Shown piece by piece: positions 1-7,571 of a DNA stretch of 25,876 nucleotides. This stretch comes from Firmicutes bacterium UBA1065. GTDB lineage: Bacteria; Bacillota; Clostridia; Tissierellales; Sedimentibacteraceae. The position numbers and the translations under genes are program-made. The stretch covers positions 1 to 25,876 of the forward strand of contig DCDC01000057.1 of NCBI GenBank assembly GCA_002316225.1. The letters run 5' to 3'. Positions within the stretch are counted from its first letter, which is position 1; each line of letters begins with the position of its first letter. The notes beneath the pieces are model-generated. The model did not search any database and was not told the origin of the DNA. It worked only from the letters and a program-made list of their open reading frames with translations.

Positions 1-99
1 AAAAAGGTTGAAATTGCAGGAAAATTGATAATACTCATATATTCGGTTGATATTATCAAGGTTTTCCTGGACCAGGTTTTGATATTGGTAAACGGGTGA
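1..99 (+). CDS. spoIIIAD: Stage III sporulation protein AD, C-terminal end (partial)
   Basis: Frame 1 is open from the first base to a TGA at 97-99 and gives the last 32 residues of a protein cut by the window edge. The peptide is hydrophobic and ends in VFLDQVLILVNG. SpoIIIAD is a small membrane protein of the SpoIIIA-SpoIIQ channel between mother cell and forespore. The identification rests mainly on position: it ends 4 bases before spoIIIAE, where spoIIIAD lies in the conserved spoIIIAA-AH operon. The visible part is too short to identify alone. Confidence 0.8.
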   Translation, partial: KKVEIAGKLIILIYSVDIIKVFLDQVLILVNG

Positions 100-103
100 T
101 AAA

Positions 104-1237
104 ATGAAAAAAATAACTATCATAGTAATTGCTTCAATCCTCTTATTTGCACAGACCAGCCCTGCTTCAGCCATGGAAGAAGCAATGGATGAAATACCTA
201 CTGAAACTTTGGAAGATTTTATATACAGCCAGAACTCATATTTTAAAGAAAGAAATATATTAATCCGTGATTTGATAAGGAATGCTTTCACAGGCAAGCT
301 GGATTTAAGCTTAAAGGATTATCTGTCTTATGAATTAAAAAGGGAGCAGGGTTATTTCAAGGATATTTTAATGACCGCAATCAGTGTTTTTGTCATTTGC
401 ACGGCTCTTACAATAATTAATTATTTTACGGATGATTCCGAGGGAAAAAATGTTTCGGATATTGTTGTTTTAGCTTCCGTATTAATCATTTTTACTATTG
501 TACTGAGGGATGTGCTGAGGGTAAAAAGCATATTAAAAAACGACTTTAAGGATTTTAAAACCATTACGGAAGAAATCAATGCAATATTCATGGCAGCAAT
601 GCTCACTTTCGGCAAGCTTAGTCTGCTGCAGTTTTTTCAGTCCTCATTGAATTATACCATAGGAATTGCCACCCAGTTCATATACACCTTCATCGATATT
701 ATGACAGTAATCATGACAGCCCTGATATTGACCAATAACATGAATAAGCTGATAAATGCCAAGCTGATGTACAAGGTCATAAAAAAAGGAACCCTGTTAA
801 TTTTATCCGCCTTTATTGTGATTGTAGTCATAAATTTTTCTGTACAAGGATATATATTATATAAAACGGATAATATTTTTATAAGTTCAATAAAGGCAAT
901 GTCCCCGTCCTCCCTTCCTCTTGTGGGAAATGCTGTTTCATCTTTTTTCGGGGTATTTTTGAAAAGCCTTTTGATGATAAAAGATGTTCTTGGATTTATA
1001 GTGATAGTTTTTATCCTGTCATCCTTTGGAGGCTCCATAATAAAGATTGGTATTGCATTTACGGTGTATAAGGTTTTGGGAGTCTTGACAGAGCCTGTTA
1101 ACGAAAATATATCCAAGCTCATTTATGAAATGGCTGATATTTTCTATATTTACCTCATATGCCTTATTACTCCCCTGGTAATCATAACGGTATACTACTC
1201 AGTATTAATAAATTATATGAATAACATATTGGGATAA
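104..1237 (+). CDS. spoIIIAE: Stage III sporulation protein AE
   Basis: A 377-residue multi-pass membrane protein, close to the usual length of about 400. It begins with a cleavable-looking signal peptide (MKKITIIVIASILLFAQ..., Ala-Ser-Ala near residue 23). A polar stretch follows, then repeated hydrophobic segments from about residue 87 to the C-terminus (for example around 115-135, 165-215, 228-252, 285-310 and 345-370). SpoIIIAE is a mother-cell membrane component of the SpoIIIA-SpoIIQ channel needed for late forespore gene expression. The ATG is preceded by GGGTGAT, which overlaps the spoIIIAD stop, implying translational coupling. The order AD-AE-AF-AG-AH confirms the call. The sigma-E promoter of the operon must lie upstream of the window. 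Confidence 0.93.
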   Translation: MKKITIIVIASILLFAQTSPASAMEEAMDEIPTETLEDFIYSQNSYFKERNILIRDLIRNAFTGKLDLSLKDYLSYELKREQGYFKDILMTAISVFVICTALTIINYFTDDSEGKNVSDIVVLASVLIIFTIVLRDVLRVKSILKNDFKDFKTITEEINAIFMAAMLTFGKLSLLQFFQSSLNYTIGIATQFIYTFIDIMTVIMTALILTNNMNKLINAKLMYKVIKKGTLLILSAFIVIVVINFSVQGYILYKTDNIFISSIKAMSPSSLPLVGNAVSSFFGVFLKSLLMIKDVLGFIVIVFILSSFGGSIIKIGIAFTVYKVLGVLTEPVNENISKLIYEMADIFYIYLICLITPLVIITVYYSVLINYMNNILG

Positions 1238-1239
1238 CC

Positions 1240-1680
1240 ATGAAAGAAACGATTGTAAATACCATAGTTTTAATCTTGATTTTTAACTTGATAATGATAG
1301 TTTTCCCTGATGGGAAGACACAGAAGTTTTGCAGGATTTCAATCAAACTTTTAATCATGATTTTCATTTTGGATAATATATTTCTTAAGGGGAGCTTGAA
1401 CGTAAATTTCCTGGAAAGCACGGAAGCTCCTGCTTATGAGAGGGAAGTAAACCTAAATTCTCCGGAAATCATTGATTTTTTAAATAAGGAAATTTTCGGA
1501 GGAGAAGAAGTGGTTTCAGACATCATACTGAGTTTCAACAAGGAGATGGAAGTAAGTGCTTCCATATACATAAGAAGGATGTTGGGTAATGATGAGACTC
1601 ATATGCTAAAAGCAAGCCTGGCTGAAATTCTTCAGGTAAAAAGAGATAACATTCAAATAAACGGGGGAAAATATGAATAA
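1240..1680 (+). CDS. spoIIIAF: Stage III sporulation protein AF
   Basis: A 146-residue protein with two N-terminal membrane helices (about residues 8-22 and 33-50), then a soluble domain that includes residues ILSFNKEMEVSASIYIRR. This is the SpoIIIAF layout: a membrane hairpin plus an extracytoplasmic ring-building-like domain. It is shorter than the B. subtilis protein (about 200 residues), mostly in the soluble part. The start lies 2 bases after the spoIIIAE stop, and the 3' end overlaps spoIIIAG by 8 bases. Sequence conservation in this family is low, so operon position carries much of the weight. Confidence 0.88.
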   Translation: MKETIVNTIVLILIFNLIMIVFPDGKTQKFCRISIKLLIMIFILDNIFLKGSLNVNFLESTEAPAYEREVNLNSPEIIDFLNKEIFGGEEVVSDIILSFNKEMEVSASIYIRRMLGNDETHMLKASLAEILQVKRDNIQINGGKYE

Positions 1681-2212
1681 TTTTATTAAAATGCTGAAAG
1701 AAAACAAGAAATTAAGTTACGCAGTCAATATTTTCATCTTGCTGGTGATAATATCTTTAATACTTAAGCTTGATTTTTCAAAGTTTTCACAAGAGCCAGC
1801 CGCTAATCCGGCAAGGGAAGATAAAAGTGAATCCTATGTGCAATCCTTAGAAAAAAGGATTGAGGAAATACTTGAAAAAATTGAAGGGGTCTTAAGTGTG
1901 GATGTTATGATTTACACAAAAAATACTCCTGTTTTGGAACCGGTTTTTGATGAAAATACAAGTGTGGAAACAAATATAGAGTCCATGAACGATGGCAGCA
2001 AAAGAGAGGTGAACAGGGAGACAAAACAAAGCAAGGTTGTATTGGGAAGGGATAATTCGGTGATTGAACGATATTACCAATATCCCGAAATATCAGGTGT
2101 GCTCTTGGTGGTAAAATACAAGGGCGATAAAGACATATACGGGATTCTTTTAAATTCCGTAAAAACCTTATTGGATATCAAATTGAATGATATTGAAATA
2201 ATAGTATATTAA
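1673..2212 (+). CDS. spoIIIAG: Stage III sporulation protein AG
   Basis: A 179-residue bitopic protein. It has one membrane helix at about residues 14-32, a charged linker, and a soluble domain from about residue 58 containing the conserved feature RIEEILEKIEGVLSVDVMIYT. SpoIIIAG forms a large ring in the intermembrane space between mother cell and forespore, with a fold related to secretion-system ring-building motifs. The ATG lies inside the end of spoIIIAF (8-base overlap) behind a GGGGGAAA ribosome site. The middle of the soluble domain (residues about 95-120) is rich in Asn, Glu and Lys, as expected for the variable loop region. Confidence 0.92.
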   Translation: MNNFIKMLKENKKLSYAVNIFILLVIISLILKLDFSKFSQEPAANPAREDKSESYVQSLEKRIEEILEKIEGVLSVDVMIYTKNTPVLEPVFDENTSVETNIESMNDGSKREVNRETKQSKVVLGRDNSVIERYYQYPEISGVLLVVKYKGDKDIYGILLNSVKTLLDIKLNDIEIIVY

Positions 2213-2226
2213 CTAAGGGGGTAATT

Positions 2227-2874
2227 ATGATAATGAGAAAAGAAACACTGGTATTTTTGGCATCTCTGGCAATAATATTCATTATAGGCTATATAAATAT
2301 GAATTTGACGCCGGATAATGCATTTGATGATCTTGAAACAGGTATAGTTGAAACAACGGATTCAAATGGCCATATAGCAGAAATTATTGAGGGTGGAGTC
2401 AATGAAATCGAATACGGGGAAATTCTGCCTGAAGAAGAGGACTATGAAATCTTAGGCGATATTACCGATTTATCCGGTGCTGAGGAAGCTTCCTCCCAGG
2501 GTATTTTAGGTCTTCTGAATACCAGTTTTGCAAATTTCAAGCTCAACAAGGAAAAGGCAAATATGGATGTCCTGGATTATCTGGAGGAAAGCTTGAGCTC
2601 TCCTGCCATATCCGATGATACAAAGGCTCAGTTCGAGCAATTATTGCTCAAAAAGAATTCATTTATTGAAGCAGAACAGGGAATTGAGCTGATGCTTCAA
2701 TCAAAGGGATATAATGAGTCGGTTGCCATAGTTGACGAAAGCATGGTTAAAGTTGTTACGAATGATACCATAGAGCAGGCAGATGCAACAATTATTTTGG
2801 ATATTGTAGTATCGGAAACCAATTATACACCTTCTCAAATAAAAATTGTTAAATTCGATAATATTGATTTGTAA
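2227..2874 (+). CDS. spoIIIAH: Stage III sporulation protein AH
   Basis: A 215-residue protein with one N-terminal membrane helix (about residues 9-26). A long acidic linker follows (about 35-85), then a C-terminal YscJ/FliF-like domain (about 100-215) including SNYTPSQIKIVKF-like strand sequence at the end. In B. subtilis, SpoIIIAH binds SpoIIQ of the forespore membrane across the intermembrane space. AAGGGGG at 2215-2221 is spaced 5 bases from the ATG at 2227, favouring that start over the ATG two codons later. This is the last spoIIIA gene; the following genes have their own promoter, which overlaps the end of this gene. Confidence 0.92.
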   Translation: MIMRKETLVFLASLAIIFIIGYINMNLTPDNAFDDLETGIVETTDSNGHIAEIIEGGVNEIEYGEILPEEEDYEILGDITDLSGAEEASSQGILGLLNTSFANFKLNKEKANMDVLDYLEESLSSPAISDDTKAQFEQLLLKKNSFIEAEQGIELMLQSKGYNESVAIVDESMVKVVTNDTIEQADATIILDIVVSETNYTPSQIKIVKFDNIDL

Positions 2875-2897
2875 TAATTTGCTACTTCTGCTATAAT
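2869..2897 (+). promoter_or_regulatory. Predicted sigma-A promoter (extended -10) for asp23-nusB operon
   Basis: TTGTAA at 2869-2874 and TATAAT at 2892-2897 are separated by 17 bases, and TG at 2889-2890 makes an extended -10. The -35 lies in the last codons of spoIIIAH. This separates housekeeping genes (asp23 onward) from the sporulation-specific operon upstream. Confidence 0.65.
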
Positions 2898-2916
2898 TAT
2901 TTCAGGAGGTGCTATA

Positions 2917-3327
2917 ATGGACAACGAAAAATTTGATTTCGGCCAGGTTAAAATATCCGATGATGTTGTGATAATAATCGCAGGTATTGCAGCAAGCCAG
3001 GTTAAAGGAGTCAGTACTGCCCGAACCGGAGTAGCCGACGGTATTACCAACTTATTTTCGAAAAATAATTATGCAAAGGGAATAAAAGTTGAAATAAATG
3101 AAGATACAGTAGTTGTGGACATTTTTATAAATGTTGAGTACGGCTATAGAATAAACCAGGTTGCCAAGGAAGTACAAGTTGCAATAAAGAAAGAGATAGA
3201 AACAATGACGGATTTGCAGGTGGCAGCCGTAAATGTCCATGTGCTTAATATTGTCCAGGATAAGGAAAAGGATAAAGACAAGGACAAGGATAAGGAAAAA
3301 GAACCTGTTGACATAGCATTGGAATAA
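2917..3327 (+). CDS. Asp23/Gls24 family protein (YqhY-like) with a repetitive charged tail
   Basis: A 136-residue protein. The Asp23/Gls24 domain covers about residues 8-112, including VKISDDVVIIIAGIAASQVKGV near the start and VNVHVLNIV at the end. Family members are small cytoplasmic or membrane-anchored proteins linked to envelope stress; the copy next to nusB in B. subtilis is YqhY, connected with fatty-acid synthesis control. Here the accBC genes that precede yqhY in B. subtilis are missing. Residues 115-129 form an alternating Lys-Asp/Lys-Glu tail encoded by degenerate 6-base tandem repeats (3259-3303). A strong AGGAGGT site precedes the ATG. Confidence 0.9.
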   Translation: MDNEKFDFGQVKISDDVVIIIAGIAASQVKGVSTARTGVADGITNLFSKNNYAKGIKVEINEDTVVVDIFINVEYGYRINQVAKEVQVAIKKEIETMTDLQVAAVNVHVLNIVQDKEKDKDKDKDKEKEPVDIALE

Positions 3328-3344
3328 TTCAGGAAAAACAATCG

Positions 3345-3398
3345 ATTGACAATGAGTAGGGGGACACACAATGTGTGCCCCCAAGCTTTGGTGTCAAT
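3345..3398 (+). repeat. Nested palindrome between asp23 and nusB (REP-like)
   Basis: The inner hairpin has GGGGG (3359-3363) pairing with CCCCC (3378-3382) and CACAC (3365-3369) with GTGTG (3373-3377), a bulged A at 3364 and a 3-base loop. An outer stem pairs ATTGACA (3345-3351) with TGTCAAT (3392-3398). The GGGGGACACAC core resembles the GGGGAC-type palindromes scattered in many firmicute genomes. No clean T-run follows, so it is not a typical terminator. It could act as an RNA processing or attenuation structure inside the operon. Confidence 0.6.
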
Positions 3399-3420
3399 TT
3401 ATTTTAATTCAGGAGCAAGT

Positions 3421-3825
3421 ATGAAACGTAAAGAAACAAGAGAAGAAGCCGTTAAAATTGCATACAGTATGGATATAAACAAAGAGTTCGACAAGAACAA
3501 GCTGGCAGGATACCTGGAGCATTTTGAGCTTGAAGACATGGATATGGATTATTTAAATAAAACAATTTCCGATATGGTTGATAATATGGAAAAAATAGAC
3601 GAATACATTACCGACCATTCAAAGGATTGGAAGATATCCAGAATTGCCAAGGTTGATCTTGCCATCTTAAGAGTAGCCCTATCAGAAATACTGTATAATG
3701 AAACAATACCTGAAAGCGTATCAATCAATGAAGCAGTGGAAATAAGCAAGAAGTATTCAAACGAGGATTCACATAAATTCATTAACGGATTACTGGGATC
3801 CCTGGTAAGGTGTATAAAGAAATGA
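3421..3825 (+). CDS. nusB: Transcription antitermination factor NusB
   Basis: A 134-residue all-helical protein of normal NusB length. Hallmarks are KRKETREEAVKIAYSMD at the N-terminus (BoxA-RNA-binding face), WKISRIAKVDLAILRVALSEIL in the middle, and SINEAVEISKKYSNEDSHKFINGLLGSL at the C-terminus. NusB binds BoxA RNA with S10 (NusE) in rRNA antitermination. The ATG at 3421 follows TTCAGGAG; longer upstream in-frame starts would place the intergenic palindrome inside the protein and are rejected. The stop overlaps the next gene in an ATGA arrangement. Confidence 0.95.
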   Translation: MKRKETREEAVKIAYSMDINKEFDKNKLAGYLEHFELEDMDMDYLNKTISDMVDNMEKIDEYITDHSKDWKISRIAKVDLAILRVALSEILYNETIPESVSINEAVEISKKYSNEDSHKFINGLLGSLVRCIKK

Positions 3826-4769
3826 CCTATATCCTTGGTATTGATACTAGTGCTTATACAACATCCATTGCTTTAATTGATGAAAAAACCGGAAAGATTC
3901 TTGCTGATGAAAGAAAAGTCCTTGAAGTAAAAGAAGGACAAAAAGGCTTAAGGCAGCAAGAAGCGGTATTTCAGCACTTAAAAAATTTACCGGAACTTTA
4001 CTCATCCATCAAAGAAGACCTTTCAAAGATCCATGTTGTTTCAGTCAGCTCAAGGCCAAGAAATGTGGAAGGTTCTTATATGCCTGTATTTATGGTGGGC
4101 AGAAATTTCGGAAGAGTTATTTCCCACACCTTGAAGAGCGAATTCATCGTATATTCACACCAGGAAAACCATATCGGGGCATCTTTAATCGATAATTATA
4201 AAAACATCGATGAATTCTTAGCAGTCCACATATCGGGAGGGACTACGGAATTTATATCCGCCCGTAAAATTTTCAGAGGTTTTGAAACAAAAATTGTCGG
4301 GGGGACAAAGGATATAACCTTTGGCCAACTCATAGACAGGCTGGGAACAAAGATGGGCTTTCCCTTTCCCTGCGGCAAACACATGGAAGAATATATCCGT
4401 GATAAAAAAGTCCAAAAGCTTTCAACCCCACGTCCGGGCAAGGGTCCCTGCATAAACTTATCAGGAATGGAAAATTACTTTGTGAACCTGCTTGAAAAAC
4501 ATGAAAAAGACGAAATTATAACTTCAATGTTTGAATACATCGGAGAATGCATAGTAAACATCCTGCACTCCTTGTCCGGTCTCGGCTTCAAAACCGTTAT
4601 AATATCCGGCGGAGTTGCATCCAACAGTTACATAAGGAATTATATATTAAATTGCCTTAAGGGGTATGAAACCATATTTCCGTCCCCGAAAAATTCTTCC
4701 GATAATGCTTTAGGTCTTGCCTATTTGCCTATTATTGACAGGTGGTACAATGAAAATAAAGCCGATTAA
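3822..4769 (+). CDS. TsaD/Kae1-family paralogue (M22 glycoprotease-like)
   Basis: A 315-residue member of the Kae1/TsaD/YgjD ASKHA superfamily. The N-terminal GIDTSAYTTSIAL is the nucleotide-binding phosphate motif. HQENH (H113, H117) keeps the two metal-binding histidines of the TsaD HxEGH motif. HISGGTTEF, FGQLIDRLGTKMGFPFPCG, SGGVASNSYIR and SSDNALGLAY follow in the TsaD order. It differs clearly from canonical TsaD (TTEF instead of HTQ, PCG instead of PGG), so I call a paralogue rather than the t6A synthase itself. It occupies the folD position of the B. subtilis order. The ATG overlaps the nusB stop as ATGA; a GTG at 3810 is an alternative start. Function unknown. Confidence 0.85.
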   Translation: MTYILGIDTSAYTTSIALIDEKTGKILADERKVLEVKEGQKGLRQQEAVFQHLKNLPELYSSIKEDLSKIHVVSVSSRPRNVEGSYMPVFMVGRNFGRVISHTLKSEFIVYSHQENHIGASLIDNYKNIDEFLAVHISGGTTEFISARKIFRGFETKIVGGTKDITFGQLIDRLGTKMGFPFPCGKHMEEYIRDKKVQKLSTPRPGKGPCINLSGMENYFVNLLEKHEKDEIITSMFEYIGECIVNILHSLSGLGFKTVIISGGVASNSYIRNYILNCLKGYETIFPSPKNSSDNALGLAYLPIIDRWYNENKAD

Positions 4770-5931
4770 GGTTTCTGTTTTAAATCAATACATAAAAAAA
4801 TACTTAATGGGAAATTCCATCCTTAACAATCTAAGGGTTGAAGGAGAAATAAGCAACATAAGGGTAAGCAAGACAGGCTATACTTATTTCTCCCTGTGCG
4901 ACGAAAACTCCTGTATAAGTTGCATCGCTTTTTTTGCAGACACAATATCAAAAAACGGAGACAAAATAATTGCCGAAGGCGAGATTTCCGTATATGAAGC
5001 CAGGGGGACCTACCAGCTTATCGTTCGAAATATCGAAAGGTTAGGATTGGGCAAAATCCTTATGGATTTGGAAGTGTTGAAAGAACAGTTAAGGTCCCAG
5101 GGATATTTTGAACGAAAGAGGGAACTCCCTGCCTACCCTCACAAAATAGGCATAATCACTTCAAAATCGGGAGCAGCCATCAAGGATATACTAAAAACCT
5201 TCGAAAGCGTGAAAGCAAATATAGACATAACCCTTTACAATGCCCTGGTACAGGGAGAAAAGGCCAAGGAGAGCATTATTGCAGGCTTAAGGTATTTCAA
5301 CAATACGGAAACCGAAGTAGTCCTTATTTCAAGAGGCGGGGGCAGTTTTGAAGATTTGAATGTATTCAATGATATGGAACTGGCCATGGAAGTATACAAG
5401 TCAAAAGCAGTAGTCGTAACCGGCATAGGACACGAAACAGACAGGACCTTGACTGATTATGTAGCTGATGTTTATTGCCACACTCCAACGGCAGCAGCCG
5501 AAAGAATCATTAGTGGCTACAAGGATATTGAAGATAGGTTGATCAATCTTGTATTTGCTTTAAAAACAGGGACAAGCAATGCCATATCCTTAAAAAAAGC
5601 TGACCTTATATCATCAAAATACATATTGAAGAGCTCTTTACCCTTAGAGGATATTTATAAGGCGGAAAACATGCTTAAGGATTATAAAAACCTGATAAAG
5701 AATGAGAGCGAAAGGTATATTAATGAGTATTGTACCGAATTGAAAATAACGGGTGAAAAACTGAATTCATTTGATTACAAAAGGCAGCTTAAAAGAGGTT
5801 TTGCTTTAGTTTCAGACAAAGAAGGAAATTTAGTAAGAAACAAAGACCAGGTAAGAGCAAATGATGTCCTGCAGATAAGATTTGCAGACTTTAAGGTTCA
5901 GGCGGAAACAATGGAAGTGGAAGAGGTGTGA
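4750..5931 (+). CDS. xseA: Exodeoxyribonuclease VII large subunit
   Basis: A 393-residue protein. An N-terminal OB-fold (about residues 1-100, including LRVEGEISNIRVSKTGYTYFSL) is followed by the exonuclease VII large domain with GIITSKSGAAIKDI (about 137), SRGGGSFEDL (about 195), and VTGIGHETDRTLTDYVAD with HTPTAAAE (about 225-260). A coiled-coil region and a C-terminal RGFALVSD segment complete it. With XseB it degrades single-stranded DNA to short oligonucleotides. It is somewhat shorter than the usual 400-450 residues but keeps all regions. The ATG at 4750 is behind AGGTGG and lies 20 bases inside the end of the tsaD-like gene. xseB follows one base after the stop. Confidence 0.95.
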   Translation: MKIKPIKVSVLNQYIKKYLMGNSILNNLRVEGEISNIRVSKTGYTYFSLCDENSCISCIAFFADTISKNGDKIIAEGEISVYEARGTYQLIVRNIERLGLGKILMDLEVLKEQLRSQGYFERKRELPAYPHKIGIITSKSGAAIKDILKTFESVKANIDITLYNALVQGEKAKESIIAGLRYFNNTETEVVLISRGGGSFEDLNVFNDMELAMEVYKSKAVVVTGIGHETDRTLTDYVADVYCHTPTAAAERIISGYKDIEDRLINLVFALKTGTSNAISLKKADLISSKYILKSSLPLEDIYKAENMLKDYKNLIKNESERYINEYCTELKITGEKLNSFDYKRQLKRGFALVSDKEGNLVRNKDQVRANDVLQIRFADFKVQAETMEVEEV

Positions 5932-5932
5932 T

Positions 5933-6127
5933 ATGGAATACGAAAGCTTTGAAAGCGCTTTGGAAGAATTAAAAAAAATAGTCGGTATTTTTGAAAACAA
6001 AAAGGATCTCACTCTTGATGACCTTCTTGAATACTATGAAAAAGGCATGAAGGCCTATGCCTTTTGTATGAAAAAGCTTGACGACACGCAAAAAAAGATA
6101 AGAATTATCGATGAAAGTATGTCCTAA
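5933..6127 (+). CDS. xseB: Exodeoxyribonuclease VII small subunit
   Basis: A 64-residue helical protein: ESFESALEELKKIVGIFENK then LTLDDLLEYYEKGMKAYAFCMKKLDDTQKKI, the standard two-helix XseB pattern at normal length. The ATG at 5933 is one base after the xseA TGA, with GAAGAGGTG as the ribosome site inside xseA. In B. subtilis ispA and dxs follow; here a hairpin and a new promoter follow instead. Confidence 0.95.
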   Translation: MEYESFESALEELKKIVGIFENKKDLTLDDLLEYYEKGMKAYAFCMKKLDDTQKKIRIIDESMS

Positions 6128-6132
6128 TGACC

Positions 6133-6162
6133 AAAACCCTCATCCTTTATATGGGGGATTTT
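6133..6162 (+). terminator. Probable terminator after xseB
   Basis: AAAACCCTCAT (6133-6143) pairs with ATGGGGGATTTT (6151-6162) through 11 pairs, with one G-U pair, one bulged A and a 7-base loop. The T-run is part of the stem, so efficiency may be modest. A new promoter begins about 50 bases downstream. Confidence 0.45.
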
Positions 6163-6213
6163 AAAGTGCCGATAATTAATAAACAAAATTCTCATAATTA
6201 TTAAAATTACCGA

Positions 6214-6242
6214 TTGATATAAATGAAAACTTATGCTATAAT
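6214..6242 (+). promoter_or_regulatory. Predicted sigma-A promoter for tlyA-argR-recN
   Basis: TTGATA (6214-6219), a 17-base spacer and TATAAT (6237-6242), with TG at 6234-6235 as an extended -10. The very AT-rich leader of about 55 bases contains two direct copies of a 10-base sequence (6249-6258 and 6288-6297); I assign no role to them. Confidence 0.75.
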
Positions 6243-6305
6243 TTTACTTAATTATCAAATAATTATATTTATATAAGAATATTTATGTAATTATCAAGGA
6301 TTAAA

Positions 6306-7091
6306 ATGAAAAACCACAGGCTTGACGTATATTTGCACGAGAAGGGTTACACAAACAGCAGGGAAAGGTCAAAGCAACTTATCATAAACAAATATGTATA
6401 TGTAGATGATAAATTAATAACGAAACCCTCCTATCTCGTAAATGATGACGTTAAAATAAAAATTACCGGAGACCTTCATGTAAGCAGAGGTTATTTGAAA
6501 ATCCAAAAAGCTATGGAGCTTTTTGATATAAGCCCTGAAAATAAAGTGGCGGTTGATGTGGGAGCTTCAACAGGAGGTTTTACGGAATATCTCTTAAAAC
6601 ATGGAGCAAAAAAGGTATACGCAATTGATGTAGGCAAGGATCAGCTTCATGAATCCTTAAAAAATGATTCCCGGGTCGTAAATCTGGAAAACACAAATTT
6701 CAGATACATGGACAGGTCTAAGATCATAGATGATATAGATCTTGTAACAGTTGACGTTTCATTTATTTCGCTCCAACATATTTTACCTAAAATTGTCGAA
6801 ATAAGTAACAAAAACACAGATATTGTCGTATTAGTTAAACCGCAATTTGAAGCGGGAAAAGAAAACTTAGGAAAAAAAGGCATAGTTAAGGATAAAAAGG
6901 TTCATTTGGAGATTCTGAAAAATCTAAGCAATTATTGTAAATTAAATAATTTGAATTTGCTGAACATGGATTATTCCCCCATAAAAGGAGCAGAAGGAAA
7001 CATAGAATATCTTGCTCACTTAAAAATTAGCGGAAGTCCAAGTGAAATCAATTTTCAAAACTTAATTAACAAGGCCTTTGAAATATTATAA
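6306..7091 (+). CDS. tlyA: TlyA-family rRNA 2'-O-methyltransferase
   Basis: A 261-residue protein with an N-terminal S4 RNA-binding domain (about residues 3-60, RLDVYLHEKGYTNSRERSKQ) and an FtsJ/RrmJ-like Rossmann methyltransferase domain. The SAM motif is VDVGASTGGFTE (83-94). Further motifs are TVDVSFISL (about 150) and LVKPQFEAG (about 178), which carry the expected Lys-Asp-Lys catalytic residues. TlyA in mycobacteria methylates cytidines in 16S and 23S rRNA; B. subtilis YqxC is the syntenic homologue. It heads a run with argR and recN, as in B. subtilis but without ispA and dxs upstream. Confidence 0.93.
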   Translation: MKNHRLDVYLHEKGYTNSRERSKQLIINKYVYVDDKLITKPSYLVNDDVKIKITGDLHVSRGYLKIQKAMELFDISPENKVAVDVGASTGGFTEYLLKHGAKKVYAIDVGKDQLHESLKNDSRVVNLENTNFRYMDRSKIIDDIDLVTVDVSFISLQHILPKIVEISNKNTDIVVLVKPQFEAGKENLGKKGIVKDKKVHLEILKNLSNYCKLNNLNLLNMDYSPIKGAEGNIEYLAHLKISGSPSEINFQNLINKAFEIL

Positions 7092-7108
7092 TAATTAAGA
7101 GGTGGCGA

Positions 7109-7561
7109 ATGAAAAAGTATACCAGACAAACAAAAATTTTAGAACTGATTTCAAAAACCGAAATTGAAACTCAGGAAGAATTGGCAGAGGCCCTGAAAAA
7201 TATGGGCATTGATGTTACACAAGCTACAATTTCAAGGGATATTAAAGAACTCAGGCTTGTTAAGGTGATGTCCAAGAGCGGCAAGTACAAATATGCTACT
7301 ATAAGCCAAAGTCAGGAAGGAATAACGGACAGACTGAATAAAATATTTGAAAATTCCGTGGTTTCCATTGACAATGCTATGAACATGATTATTATAAAAA
7401 CCATACCGGGAGCTGCTCAAATATGCGCGTCAGCCATTGACTACATGGGAATCGAAGAAGTTGTGGGAACCTTGGCAGGAGATGACAATGTTTTTGTAGC
7501 TGTAAGAAAAATGGAAGATGTTGACAGGGTTTTGCAGGAATTTAAAAAGCTGATAAGATAA
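7109..7561 (+). CDS. argR: Arginine repressor ArgR/AhrC
   Basis: A 150-residue protein of standard ArgR length. The N-terminal winged helix (about residues 4-65) contains TQEELAEALKNMGIDVTQATISRDIKELRLVKV, whose Ser-Arg lie in the recognition helix. The C-terminal hexamerisation and arginine-binding domain contains GTLAGDDNVFVAVR; the usual Thr after GDD is Asn here, while the arginine-contacting Asp pair is kept. ArgR controls arginine synthesis and breakdown genes with arginine as corepressor. It lies between tlyA and recN, a very conserved firmicute arrangement, behind AGAGGTGG. Confidence 0.95.
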   Translation: MKKYTRQTKILELISKTEIETQEELAEALKNMGIDVTQATISRDIKELRLVKVMSKSGKYKYATISQSQEGITDRLNKIFENSVVSIDNAMNMIIIKTIPGAAQICASAIDYMGIEEVVGTLAGDDNVFVAVRKMEDVDRVLQEFKKLIR

Positions 7562-7571
7562 TGGTGATAAT

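Noticed and set aside
3346..3420. In-frame upstream extension of nusB by 25 codons
   Set aside because: It would translate the intergenic palindrome, has no ribosome site, and NusB homologues start at the KRKETREEA segment.
6249..6297. Two direct copies of TAATTATCAA in the tlyA leader
   Set aside because: Very AT-rich low-complexity DNA; a 10-base repeat at this composition is not convincing as an operator.
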